Origin: Tridacna crocea
Taxonomy: Eukaryota > Mollusca > Bivalvia > Cardiida > Cardiidae
Reading direction: 5' to 3'
Assembly: GCA_943736015.1 (NCBI GenBank)
Contig: OX031065.1
Span: 42,608,427 to 42,672,426 of the forward strand
DNA: 64,000 nt
Below the pieces are notes generated by a model. It worked only from the letters and a program-made list of their open reading frames with translations. It was not told the DNA's origin and searched no databases. Numbering within the stretch: position 1 is the stretch's first letter; each line of letters opens with the position of its first letter. Shown piece after piece: positions 19,824 to 29,314 of the stretch. The translations under genes and the position numbers were made by a program.

Positions 19824-20094
19824 TAATGATTCGGTATCTTAATTTAGCATGGTTGTTTTTCAAAATCGCAAAACTCTGCGTACATGTATACGAACGGTCC
19901 ATTGATAAAATGCATTCTTCTAAAACAATCGACCAATGCCTACCTGTGGAGTCCACGGAGACTAAAATGGATTGACAGGTTTTTTTTTTGCTGTTGTTGT
20001 AATTTTTCTTCGTATCAAAGGACATCTGTAACTTATAATTCTGCTAGTTTGTAGACAAAATAAATCCAAATTTACGTTGAAAGCGGCTTTATCT

Positions 20095-20338
20095 GGCCTG
20101 CACCTCGGGAAAAGGGGCATTTGGATATTTGCGTAAAAGGTCGTCTCGGGTCAGCATGGACAGTCCGCGTAGGCTAACCAACACGGCACTTTACGACTAC
20201 ATCAGATTTTGTCCCAAATAAGGCTTGTCTGAAACAGAAAACAACACACGACTGGAAATTGTCGTCTCGGATCAGACTGTGTGGACTGCGCAGGCTGATC
20301 CGAGACAACACTTTACGCAAATGTTCGAATGCCCCTTA
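20095..20338. repeat. R3 twin-hairpin element
   Basis: Start ggcctgcacctcgggaaaag. Hairpin one is decayed (gtcagcatggacagtccgcg); hairpin two is good (cggatcagactgtgtggact / gcaggctgatccgag). The right terminal motif is degraded. Confidence 0.72.
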
Positions 20339-20605
20339 CAAATGCTTACAAAGATGCACTAAACCATTTCTTGCCAGAGCGGCTTACAGAGGCTTCAGGG
20401 GTAGTGACATAAAACCTAAATGCTTCCGTTATCTGTAAAATATCAACTTCGTGATCCAAAGTGACTAGTTCGAAAATTGATTTTGCATGAAGGTAATTTT
20501 GTATCACGCTTTCCGTTGACTTATGCCCCCTCCTTCTGTGGGAAGTGAGGCTGAGGGCATCGTACCTCATTATCAGGTGTGTCAGTCCTTTGAACTTCCG
20601 ATTAA

Positions 20606-20834
20606 TTAACCCTTTACTCCACAGATACTCATTTCTACGCATTGCTTGTAGGAGCCTTTGGAAAACACTGTGGCAAAAGGTGAAATTGCTCGTGACGAGC
20701 AATTTCACCTTTTGTCACAATGTTTTCTATGCTATCAAAAGGCGTCATATACACAAAAGAAATGGCTTCATCGTTGCTGTTATTTAGGTTCAATTAGAGA
20801 TACCATACAAATGCCTTATTGGGTAAAGGGTTAA
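20606..20834 (-). mobile_element. R1b subfamily copy (different stem, same plan)
   Basis: TTAA both ends (20606-20609, 20831-20834), ends ttaaccctttactccacaga and tgggtaaagggttaa. The hairpin arms are ggcaaaaggtgaaattgctc and gagcaatttcaccttttgtc around cgtgac. Compared with R1, bases at several stem positions differ, but in both arms together. Other copies: 38309, 57752. Confidence 0.88.
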
Positions 20835-20849
20835 GGGAGTTGATCCGTA

Positions 20850-21000
20850 ATAAAAATTAGCTATTTAAACTTGTACATATTATCCTACAAAATTTGTCAC
20901 TATTGGGGTATTATTGTACTACGGTAACTGAGCCAAATTCTTCTTTTATTCCTTCTTAGAATTATCATTTATAAATCTAGAACCACTACATGTATATTAT
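20850..21000 (-). repeat. R13-related fragment
   Basis: Phrases tatcctacaaaatttg, ttattgtactac and agaattatcatttataaatc match 59385-59480, the part of R13 missing from the copy at 752. Confidence 0.55.
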
Positions 21001-21224
21001 TTTAATCATTTGCTGAAATTCTGTGTTATTGTATTTCTGGATTTTTTAATCAATAGCTGACATTGATGTTTATTCTTAGTGATCTGCTTGAAAAGATTAC
21101 TTAAATTTTTTTGTTATTCTATTCAGGTTTTTTATGCTATGTTTATAGTGACCACTGCCTCATCAGGAATTAAAACCTATTGAACTCAACCCTGTTGTTC
21201 GTTCAGAAAACCCTGGTGGACATA

Positions 21225-21309
21225 ATATCGCCGGTTTACTTCCAAAACCTCGTAACTACAGCTTGTAAAAAGCTGTAGTTACGAGGTTTTGGAAGTAAAT
21301 CGACGATAT
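21225..21309. repeat. R7 palindrome (about 85 bp)
   Basis: Arms ggtttacttccaaaacctcg and cgaggttttggaagtaaat, with a 6-nt loop gtaaaa between acagctt and agctgt. The whole unit is one stem. Five relatives occur in this window. Confidence 0.88.
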
Positions 21310-21567
21310 ATTTTTACCTTTTTTTCAAGGGTAAATTTCTGAGAAACAAGCACGGATACCCATATCTACTCTGACTGTGATCCTCGAGAGGTATGGTGTG
21401 CTTTGTATTTGCAAAGTTTCAAAAAAATCTGTCCTTTAGAAAAATTGGTGATATACGTTGTTAACATAATGAAATCTTTTTTTTTATGTGATAGTGTTCG
21501 ACTGGAACTGTATTAACAGCGGTCGAAAAAAATCATTTCGTTTAGTTGGCAGCGAAGGGGGTAAGTC

Positions 21568-21782
21568 TTTATTAGACAATCACGAATTTAACCACCGAAA
21601 GCTCTTGAAAATACTGCAGGAAAATATGACAAAGAGAAAGTCAGCATTTTCTCCTTTTCCCAGAACACTTTCTAAATGGAATCTAAGTCAAATCCAATAG
21701 TTTGAGCCAGACCTTTTTTGTTTCGTTTGTAAATGCTTTCATTTTGGACAAGTCTAAAATTTTGTAGTCTGGTTTAGAGTTT
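21568..21782 (-). repeat. R1 hairpin MITE, old copy
   Basis: The hairpin is reduced to one good arm (agtcagcattttctcctttt). The left segment is clear (gtttgtaaatgctttcattt, ggacaagtctaaaattttgt). The ends are degraded. Confidence 0.65.
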
Positions 21783-22559
21783 AAAAAGAGTAGAAAAATC
21801 TTCGTAGGCGCGAAAACAAACGAACCTGTCGGATAGAATATTTCAATATGAAATCTGAAGTAATTGTTTACACCGAATGACTCGAAGTGAAGTAGCACGT
21901 GACAACCACGTGACCGGTGTCAGATGGGGACAAGTATATGATTGTAATTAATCCCCAATTAATCGTTTGTGAATGAACACCTGTGGCAGGTTTATTGGGT
22001 ACAGAGCAATACGGCAAAAAATGGGTTCATTTACGAAAAACTGACCTCGAGAGGGCCAGGGTTGGGGCGAAAGGGGAGAGGGGCGAACCCAAATATTGAA
22101 ACGGGGGCTAATTAGGACAAAAGTGACATCTGCTGTGTGTTCGGTATGAAAGAGGTGATTGTTTACCATTGTTTTATTACTTTTTTTTTGCCGAAAGCCT
22201 ATCGAAACTATCTACAAACGTTTTTGTTTAATTACGGGAGTAGTGTGTGAAAAAAAATAGTTGATTAAAATTTATTTGCTTTTCAATGGTGATTTAAATG
22301 CCTTCGCATTGGTATTTTTGTATTTTAATTCATCAGTTTTTTTCTTCTTTTATACAGCCTGTGCCGGGAAAAAATGCGAACCTTTTCTCTTTAAATAGCA
22401 AATTTTAATGGCTTTGTCAGACAGTGTATATTAGGATGAGACTGTACACTTCTTGCAGTTTGTTCATTGACTGTCCGTTCATAGGTCTACAACGTGCTAA
22501 ACATTGACCAAACTTCGACCAGTAAAATCTCAAACGTTACATGCGTTTCTAATTCTTTT
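21783..22559. other. No gene seen
   Basis: Apparently single-copy within this window. Short frames only; no splice-flanked conserved peptide recognised. Confidence 0.4.
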
Positions 22560-22815
22560 TAGCCCGACCGGCTGGCTCAGTGGTGAACATGTTGGACTCG
22601 TGATCTTGTGGCTGTGAGTTCGATACCAGGTTGAGGCGAACTTTCTTTCCGGCGTATTTTCGCCTCTCACCTTTGCTTAAGCGTGTGAGAAAAGTAGTCG
22701 GTGGCTTTGGAAAGAAAGTTGTGTTAGTGCTGGTGTGAGAAAGCCAGCAAACAAATTTGTGTCACCGTCCGCCATGATATGACCTCAGCTGTTAAAGTGG
22801 CGTTAAACTCCAGTA
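22560..22815 (+). mobile_element. tRNA-derived SINE (type C), near full length
   Basis: The head, agcccgaccggctggctcag, includes the A-box-like TGGCTCAGTGGTGAAC; the B box, GTGAGTTCGATACC, lies about 45 nt later. The body (actttctttccggcgtattt, tttggaaagaaagttgtgtt) ends tcagctgttaaagtggcgtt, aaactcc, the tail shared with SINE B. It cannot fold as a complete tRNA past the B box. Confidence 0.8.
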
Positions 22816-22952
22816 CACCCAATACAACCAAAATCTAGTTCTTTTCTCCTTTTTTAAATAAAACCTGTATGACAGAGTGGATCAAAGACCAGACTGTACA
22901 GAAGATCCAGTCTAATCTTAAGCTGTAATGGCCGCTAAAAGTACAAGTTGTG

Positions 22953-23180
22953 TTTCACTCTTTACCAAACGACAAATTTATAGACTGGTCTCAATTGAAA
23001 GCATTTGCAGACGACAAAATTAATGTGACTGAAAAATCGAAATTTGATTTGGGATGGTTAGAAAACATTGTGGGAAAAGGAGAAAATGCTGGTTACCAGC
23101 ATTTTCTCCTTTTCCCACAATGATTTCAAAAGTCATATACCTCAGGGTCGTCAAAAGTCCTCCGTGTGTGGAAGAGTTAA
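22953..23180 (+). repeat. R1 hairpin MITE, clean copy
   Basis: Perfect hairpin (gttacc centre). The left segment is near consensus with gacgacaaaattaatgtgac. Right TTAA at 23177-23180. It is followed after 11 bp by the next R1 in the same orientation. Confidence 0.9.
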
Positions 23181-23191
23181 ACGTTTACTGA

Positions 23192-23389
23192 TTAACCCGT
23201 TACCAGACGACAAAGTTTTAGCCTTATCCAAATTGAAGGCATTTGCAGACGACAATTCCAATGTGGCTCAAATGGTGCATTTTTCCTTTGATATGGTAAA
23301 AATCAATGTGGGCAAAGGAGCCCACAATGTTTTCAAAAGGCTTCATTCCCATGGTCGTTAAAAGTCGGCATTGTGTGGCAAAGTGTTAA
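23192..23389 (+). repeat. R1 copy with collapsed hairpin
   Basis: TTAA both ends. The hairpin has shrunk to gtgggcaaaggagcccacaatg, about 30 nt of its tip having been lost symmetrically. The flanks are otherwise good. Confidence 0.88.
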
Positions 23390-23633
23390 AATGGACAAAA
23401 TTAAGTTATTCTGCCGAATAAGAAACATACCAATGTAAACACCAAACTTTCCAACCGATGGCAAAAAACCAAATATTGTTATTTCAAAGGTATTTTTCAG
23501 AGGAAGTTATCTCCCTATCTGACAGTGTAGATCCAAGATCTGACTGCACATTCTGTGCAGTCTGATCTTGGATCTACACTGTCCGAAAAAAGGTCAGTAC
23601 TGGAGTCGCGCTTAGCAGCCTAAGGGTTCAAAT
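23390..23633. repeat. R6 hairpin repeat
   Basis: Strong hairpin at 23527-23586: gtgtagatccaagatctgac and its complement around acattctgtgca. Downstream motif aaaggtcagta..agcagcctaagggtt. The left end is diverged. Confidence 0.8.
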
Positions 23634-23695
23634 GTATATGAGAAGACGAGACATTTAAAATGACATCTACGTCTAGCGAGGAAAAAAAACAAATT

Positions 23696-23924
23696 GTAAC
23701 TCATTACCCGACGACAAAATTTTAGACTTATCCAAATTGAAAGCATTTGCAGACGACAAAATAAAAGTGAATGAAAATTTGAAATTTGTTTTGTGAAGGA
23801 TAGAAAACATTGTGGGAAAAGGAGAAAATGCTGGTTACCAGCATTTTCTCCTTTTTCCACAATGTTTTCTAAAGGCTTCTTTCTCAGGGGCGTCAAACTT
23901 AGGGATTGTGTGGTAATGGATTAA
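23696..23924 (+). repeat. R1 hairpin MITE, clean copy
   Basis: Perfect hairpin (gttacc centre) apart from one extra T. Left end tgtaactcattacccgacga; right TTAA at 23921-23924. Confidence 0.9.
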
Positions 23925-24099
23925 GAACGGTCGACTTAGGACATTAATTAATCAAAATAACGGTCGACTCCAGCTAGGCAAGGGTCCATCATTCATTTAG
24001 GTAAACTCTGCGAAAAGGGGGCTTAGTGCGTCTCTGAGACGCATTGTACTAAGCATGATATCACGTAATAAGGGAATTTGATAATCTACGTTTATCAAC

Positions 24100-24262
24100 T
24101 GCTGGTTTAATCATGGGGTAGATTGTTCCTGTGACATTCAGAAAATTGACCTGTATAAGAAAAATAAAAAATTGGTCCAGGTCAGCCTGCGCGGATTGCA
24201 CAGTCTGAACTGTGTCGATTTTCTTTCCTTTGCAGATGCATTAAGCCCCATTTCCACAAAGC
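24100..24262. repeat. R5 hairpin repeat
   Basis: Phrases cctgtgacattcagaaaatt and gcagatgcattaagccccat flank a partly decayed hairpin (ggtcagcctgcgcggattgc / acagtctgaact). Confidence 0.65.
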
Positions 24263-24301
24263 ATAGATCATTTGTTTTGTGAAAGTCGTTTTTAGCATTG
24301 T

Positions 24302-24780
24302 TTTGGGGAATGTTACCTATCTACGTATGCGTTCCTAGAGTCTCTTCACGTATGTCACCTATTTACGTATGCGTTCCTAGAGCCTCTTTACGTACGTCAC
24401 CTATCTACGTATTCGTTCATAGAGCCTCTTTACGTACGTCACCTATTTACACATTCGTTCCTAGAGCCTCTTCACGTACGTCACCTATCTACGTATTCGT
24501 TCATAGAGCCTCTTTACGTACGTCACCTATTTACACATTCGTTCCTAGAGCCTCTTCACGTACGTCACCTATTTACACATTCGTTCCTAGAGCCTCTTCA
24601 CGTACGTCACCTATCTACGTATTCGTTCATAGAGCCTTTTTACGTACGTCACCTATTTACACATTCGTTCCTAGAGCCTCTTCACGTATGTCACCTATCT
24701 ACGTATGCATTCCTAGAACCTCTTCACGTACTTCACCTATCTACGTATGCATTCCTAGAGCCTGTTTACCTGCTAGACGC
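24302..24780 (+). repeat. 42-bp minisatellite, about 11 units
   Basis: The unit reads ttcacgtacgtcacctatct then acgtatgcgttcctagagcctc. Several units alternate between two variants (tacgtattcgttcata / tacacattcgttcctaga), giving an 84-bp higher-order period. 42 is divisible by three, so the + strand is open for 164 codons (14-residue repeat TSPIYVCVPRASSR); the composition and lack of context argue against a gene. Each unit contains ACGTCAC, the complement of GTGACGT, the same core as the 48-bp array at 17.3 kb. Confidence 0.92.
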
Positions 24781-24967
24781 AGGAAGCCTTGATACACAAT
24801 GTTTTCGTCTCTTGCAGGGAACGCTCCCATTATTCTAGTAAGTTCCCTATGAGTTGATCTCTAAAAATGGTATAAATGTGAACAAACCATTGTTATTTAA
24901 ATATGTCAAAGATTTAAGACATGTTGACGCGGAGCAATGTGACGCCAGTTCTCAGGGAGGTAATGGT

Positions 24968-25197
24968 TTAACCCTTTACTCCATAGATACTCATTTTGAC
25001 GTATCAACAACAGACAGCTTTTGAAAACATTGTGGGAAATGGAGAAATTGTTCGTAACGAGCAATTTCTCTTTTTATCACAATGTTTTCCACTCAATCAG
25101 ATATTTGTATCCTCATTTGTTCATATTTTTGACAACATATCTTTATTTGGTGCTGAAATGGAAGAGCCTCAAATTGGCATATCAGGTAAAGGATTAA
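24968..25197 (-). mobile_element. R1 variant with a third stem type
   Basis: TTAA both ends. Hairpin arms gggaaatggagaaattgttc and gagcaatttctctttttatc around cgtaac. The stem is intermediate between R1 and R1b. Ends ttaaccctttactccataga and tcaggtaaaggattaa. Confidence 0.82.
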
Positions 25198-25590
25198 CGA
25201 TGAACAATGCACTGAAACACCGGATAATTGTAGGGTCAGCAACAGATTCTTGTTTTAAAGGTCACTTTTTCAGATCCACATTAATTTCAATTTACAGTGT
25301 ATGTCTGTGACATTCTGCTAACGGCTTAAAACACTCCCCAGATTCCTTCGTGATAGTACAACTTAAAAAGTCTGATAGCCGTTTAACATTTTCGAAAAAT
25401 AACGATTAACTTGCAGATCAGTAGATCTAACATAATTTATCATAATCTCAATTATTCGGTGCTGATCTATGGTAACTCAAATATATCCGTTACATTTTTC
25501 TCTATCGAAACAACTTTGCCGACAGGCAACTTTGAAAACATTACTGTGAAAGGGAAATTATCAACAGAAAGAGCTTGGAAAAATGTAGAG

Positions 25591-25622
25591 TCCCCACCCT
25601 ACCCCAACCCTACCCTTCCCCT
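25591..25622 (-). other. G-quadruplex-forming motif on the - strand
   Basis: The - strand reads GGGGAAGGGTAGGG, then TTGGGGTAGGGTGGGG: six G-runs of three or four with 1-2-nt loops. This satisfies the usual four-run rule with spare runs and short loops. No gene start is visible nearby. It is not a (TTAGGG)n telomere repeat, although one TAGGGTTGGGG stretch resembles one. Confidence 0.75.
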
Positions 25623-26127
25623 TACTATTTGTGCCAGTGGTACAAGGCCAAGCCTACTATCCAAAATTGCTTTTTGTATTTCACAAAGCTGATAGTCTGT
25701 TAGTCTGTTATTTGGATATAAAACTTTATTATACTGCAAGGAAATTTCTCGTGATCTGATTGGTTAACATCATGTTCCCTGGCAAAAACCACGTAAAGCC
25801 AGTTTCCCTTTTGAGCGCCCCGTAAACATTACTACACGTGTAACACAACATCCAAAATGGCGGCTTCGATCGATCACTAGACTGCACATTTATGCACCAA
25901 ACTGCACGTTTTAGTGACGTCATTTTCCAGTGAATTGGGGTACTCAGAAGGGAATTTCTGTTTCGTAAGCATACTCGATTCGTGAGATTATAAAACGTGA
26001 AAATTTCGCTAAACGCGCTTTGAAAGGGTATAACTTTGCAGTATAATAAATTCGGCTCGGGACGACATGGTTCACCACAGCTGTGAACAAGTTTCCAAGT
26101 CCCCTGCCACCTGACCGTACAACTAAT

Positions 26128-26296
26128 ATGACCACACAATCCATCTTGGAGGCACAGAAGAAAATGCTGGCAACCAGAATTTTCTTCCTTTCCCAGACGT
26201 TTTCTGATAAAAAAACGTTTGTGCAACATTTTATTTGTCGTCTGCAAAAGCTTTCAATTTGGAACAGTCCACAATTTTGCCGTTTGGTAAGAGTTA
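26128..26296 (-). repeat. R1 fragment
   Basis: Weak right part (gaccacacaatccatcttgg), a mutated hairpin (gaaaatgctggcaaccagaa), good left segment (ttatttgtcgtctgcaaaag) and left TTAA at 26293-26296. Confidence 0.68.
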
Positions 26297-26389
26297 AGTT
26301 TTGACACACAGAATCAAAAAATATTAACCGCCTTTGCGCCGAATTAGACAAATGGACATCTTCCTTCTGGAAATCAGACCTGAATAGAA

Positions 26390-26540
26390 GTGAAACTTCA
26401 AACCTGTTTTAGTCCCAAATATCTCAGCAAAAATCAAACAGTGTAGATAATAGACCAGACTTTTCGTTTTGTGCGGTCTGGTCCTGATCTACATGGCCTA
26501 CAAGGATAACTCACACTGTTGGGGGCATTTTTTAGCAGAT
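26390..26540. repeat. R6 hairpin repeat, diverged
   Basis: gtgtagataatagaccagac / tggtcctgatctac hairpin with a ttttcgttttgtgcgg loop. Both arms differ from the other R6 copies at the same positions (agacc/ggtct), so the stem is retained. Confidence 0.6.
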
Positions 26541-26648
26541 GTACATTTATATAAACAAGTTTACTATACATCCCAGGCTTTTCGAAAACAAAAATTACAC
26601 ACATAGATGCAACTTACTGTTGTACCTATGGTGGACATTTTGCAGACT

Positions 26649-26942
26649 TTAATTATAAGCCGTCGTAACATAACTGAGAAGGTCACGAAGACAACTATCG
26701 TTGGCCAAAAGATGGCATGATGTCAGGATATATACCATGGTACCAACCAATGCTGCAATGCCTTTAACAGACGTAAGAAAAAAAGTATCATTCAGCAATT
26801 GGTGATAAAGATCTGCCATGATCGTAAAGACCTTACCTAACGCACAAAATGAATAACTAGCACTGTTTCGACAGGTAATAAGGCAATCCTTTTCCTTGGG
26901 AACCATCGCAGATACCACCTTATCGACTTGGAGACCAGTTAA
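26649..26942 (-). CDS. Candidate terminal exon, unrecognised protein
   Basis: On the - strand an open frame of 117 codons ends in TAA at 26649-26651. Within it, a pyrimidine-rich acceptor (gtttacttcttgcag) precedes base 26942, so the likely exon reads LTGLQVDKVVSAMVPKEKDC to LRDLLSYVTTAYN, about 97 residues. Cysteine spacing (C..C in DCLITC, then SFCALGK, SCHLLANDSC) and a hydrophobic stretch (VKGIAALVGTMVYILTS) look protein-like, and the segment belongs to no repeat family found here. A gtaagg within it (GCGTTAG then gtaagg) could instead be a donor, making this an internal exon. I do not recognise the family; it may also be a chance frame. Confidence 0.3.
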   Translation of the reverse strand, partial: LTGLQVDKVVSAMVPKEKDCLITCRNSASYSFCALGKVFTIMADLYHQLLNDTFFLTSVKGIAALVGTMVYILTSCHLLANDSCLRDLLSYVTTAYN

Positions 26943-27141
26943 CTGCAAGAAGTAAACAAGTCTTGTGCTAAAATGAAATCTGATTAAAACCATACCCCCC
27001 AAAATGAATATTGTTGTGGAGATTACAAGCTGTCGTCATCGTTAGTCCAAGGATTCATCGTTGGCAGAAAAATGAATTTTAATAAATAGAATATAGAGCC
27101 AACCTTCCAACTTCCAACCTAGTTTTAAAGTTCATTTTATT

Positions 27142-27419
27142 GCCGGTGTAATGCAGAGAAATGCCCCCGTTACAAAATGACCTACGGTCATTTCTCGACG
27201 TAAAATAATGACCCATGGGTCATTTCTCTAAGTCGAGAAATAACCCGGGGGTCATTTTGTAATGGGGGTCATCCAATCATCCAGGTCATTTCTCGACGTA
27301 GAATAATGACCCGGGTTAAATTTCTACGTCGAAAAATGACCCATGGGTCATTCCTCTACGTCGAGAAATGACCCGAGGGTCATTTTGTAATGGGGGTCAT
27401 TTTTCTGCATTACACCGGC
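27142..27419. mobile_element. Palindrome-cluster element (GACCC/GGGTC), larger copy
   Basis: The ends gccggtgtaatgcagagaaa and the complement of ttctgcattacaccggc form the terminal inverted repeat. The interior is a chain of short palindromes such as aatgacccatgggtcatt, plus ctcgacgta / tacgtcgag motifs, several of them repeated. A related, shorter copy lies at 43586. No coding capacity. Confidence 0.8.
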
Positions 27420-27485
27420 GACTAACATTTGGACATATATGAAAATGAGAACTGTAGCCAAGATGTGTCCGGTGTAATGTTGAAA

Positions 27486-27553
27486 GCAGCGGAAAACATC
27501 ATCCAATCATTTCAATATCTAAAACTATGTATGCGGGAATCGAACTTAATTTT
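27486..27553 (+). repeat. Inverted repeat, left arm (68 bp)
   Basis: aagcagcggaaaacatcatc through gtatgcgggaatcgaactta recurs reverse-complemented at 28466-28533 with about one mismatch. The 912-bp space between the arms holds the R6 copy and its 157-bp insertion. This may be a very old element's termini kept alike, or a recent inverted duplication. Confidence 0.85.
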
Positions 27554-27766
27554 ACCACATAAAATGCTTCAACAGTCAGTTATTCTAGAACTTCTTCTTT
27601 GGATTAAAAATATCAAATTTTGTGATTATAATTCTATAAACCCTTTTACAGCGGACGTTTATGACTCAGTGTCGATGGCATATGTATACCGTTATCCAAA
27701 TAACTATCTTTTTTACTAAAAGTGTCACGAAAAAGTTTAAGACTGAAAAAACTTTACTTCGAAAGT

Positions 27767-28158
27767 TATCTATTTTCCCCCATTTATATAAACCAGTAAA
27801 TATCTGAAATGAAACTTTCAAGCCCATAGTAAAAACTCAATTTTCTTTTTTCAAAATAATTCTTTTTTAGAAATAATATCTCCCCATCGGACAGAGTAGT
27901 CTAAGATTAGACTGCAAGTTCTGTGCAGTCTAATATTTAATTATAAAATAAATACAAGCTTTCGGCGGTACAACCGCCTTCTTCAAGTGTGATCCTGTGA
28001 TAAAATGCCTGCAGTAATGTTCAGTTGACACCGCCGAAAGTTTGTGTTTATTTTATAATTAAACGTTACATATCTCAAGAAGAGGATATATCACAGTCTA
28101 ATATTGATGTATTCTGTTTGCATAAGGTCTTATAGTGCCTTAGAATCCTAAGAGTTAA
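27767..28158. repeat. R6 copy split by a 157-bp insertion
   Basis: The left R6 part (aatatctccccatcggacag, taagattagactgcaagttc) stops in the right hairpin arm at 27937 and resumes at 28095. The right part is degraded and ends cctaagagttaa. The agtctaatatt of the stem is duplicated by the insertion. Confidence 0.7.
27938..28094 (-). mobile_element. 157-bp insertion with hammerhead-like core (Penelope-like?)
   Basis: Flanked by a perfect 11-bp duplication AGTCTAATATT (27927-27937, 28095-28105), so it inserted as a unit. On the - strand it contains CTTGAAGAAGGCGGTTGT followed by ACCGCCGAAAGC: a TTGAAGA box, a 5-bp stem GGCGG/CCGCC, then GAAA. This is the order CUGANGA - stem II - GAAA of hammerhead ribozymes, with T for the first C. 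Type I hammerheads are known in the terminal repeats of Penelope-like elements. taattataaaataaa(c/t)ac occurs inverted at the two sides. Stem I and III pairing is not convincing, so activity is doubtful. Confidence 0.55.
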
Positions 28159-28465
28159 GATGTAATAAATACATGTAACTAGGCTTGAAAGTAACCCGAC
28201 AAAAGGAGAAACTGTTTGTTACGAATTTGTTGAAATGCCAATAAAGTCATAACTCATTAGCTAAATGTCATTGAGATACTATGTATCGATTTGCATTAAG
28301 TTTCTGATATGATATTCTCAAATATCATTGGAGTTCAACTTTACATCAGATGAACGGGTAACGTGATCATTTTGTAAAAGTACAAATTTGAAACAAATGA
28401 ACTTTACGATACTACATATATTAAGATCTGTAAAACAACTCGATTCACACTCATTCCTGTCAAAA

Positions 28466-28533
28466 ATTAAGTTCGATTCCCGCATACATAGTTTTAGATA
28501 TTGAAATAATTGGATGATGTTTTCCGCTGCTTA
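28466..28533 (-). repeat. Inverted repeat, right arm (68 bp)
   Basis: Reverse complement of 27486-27553. Outside the arms the sequences differ at once (gttga versus ggact), so the match has sharp borders. Confidence 0.85.
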
Positions 28534-28537
28534 GTCC

Positions 28538-28680
28538 TTTGAAATTACATTGAAATGAGCTCAGTCATGTGAAGTTATTTTGAATTACACTTAATCCTGT
28601 GAAATCATTTTCAATGACGCAAATGGCTGTCAAATTGTTTTGAATTACATTTCGAACTGTGAAATCATGTATCAGATATA
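28538..28680 (+). repeat. Short degenerate tandem repeat, about 4 units of about 32 bp
   Basis: Units of the type ttttgaattacacttaatcc, tgtgaaatca follow each other with substitutions: 'cctttgaaattac', 'gtgaagttattttgaattac', 'gtcaaattgttttgaattac'. AT-rich, non-coding. Confidence 0.6.
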
Positions 28681-28770
28681 ATGGTGATTTTTGCTTGCAT
28701 AATCAATTTGTTATTGGAAAAGTTTTTTAAGGCACTATCAGTACTGTTTTCGAACTGCAAGAATTTATCG

Positions 28771-29314
28771 TTAAAGGTGGGTATTTAGAATTTTTACATC
28801 TCACCAAATTAAAAAACATATATATCACTAAAATTTATATGAAAAAATAATAAAAATCATCAATAAGTAAAACTCATAAAATTACAAAAAAAATTTTTTT
28901 GATGGTGTTCCCTTAAAAGGCTACGTAGCCTCTTAAGGTATTTTTAGATTTCCCGCCAAAAATCAATGAAGCATTTTGGGAATGTCAAGTCACTGGCACG
29001 TGACTTATAACACTATATTCCATTACAAACAAACATGTAATAATTATTTTCCATAATGTCTTCTTCGGACCCTACATTTGAAACTTTATCTGTGTATTCT
29101 TGTATATAAATGAGCGAAATGATCATCTAAAAATAGAACGTGTCTCCCGTTGGTGTCAACCTGGGCCGCAGTAAATCTAATTTCTCGTGTTATCGGATGG
29201 TTTTCGACTACTGGGGTTTTATGAAGGCAAATTAAAAGGCTTGGGGAGTATAAAGATGATTTTTTTGCATTTTTTTTTTAATTTTCGTCCCAAGGTCTGA
29301 AGGGCCACCGTTAA
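28771..29314 (+). mobile_element. R8 element, TTAA-bounded
   Basis: Starts TTAAAGGTGGGTATTTAGAA and ends agggccaccgttaa, so TTAA plus an AGGTGGSY-type end occurs at both sides. Internal landmarks: the palindrome cttaaaaggctacgtagcct, tctaaaaatagaacgtgtct, ggttttcgactactggggtt. The inverted copy at 56073-56635 is very similar; a third copy at 49015-52745 is split. 544 bp, no open frame. Confidence 0.85.

Noticed and set aside
20346-20708. 120-codon frame on the - strand
   Set aside because: Its first third lies in the R1b hairpin; the rest has no recognisable family or splice context.
22560-22640. tRNA gene
   Set aside because: A and B boxes are present but the 3' half does not close an acceptor stem and the sequence continues as a SINE body.
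24298-24792. 164-codon open frame with a 14-residue repeat
   Set aside because: Explained by a minisatellite whose 42-bp period is divisible by three; no start context or non-repeat coding part.
25729-26247. 172-codon frame on the - strand
   Set aside because: Overlaps an R1 fragment, and a 135-codon frame in another phase covers the same bases; composition is not coding-like.
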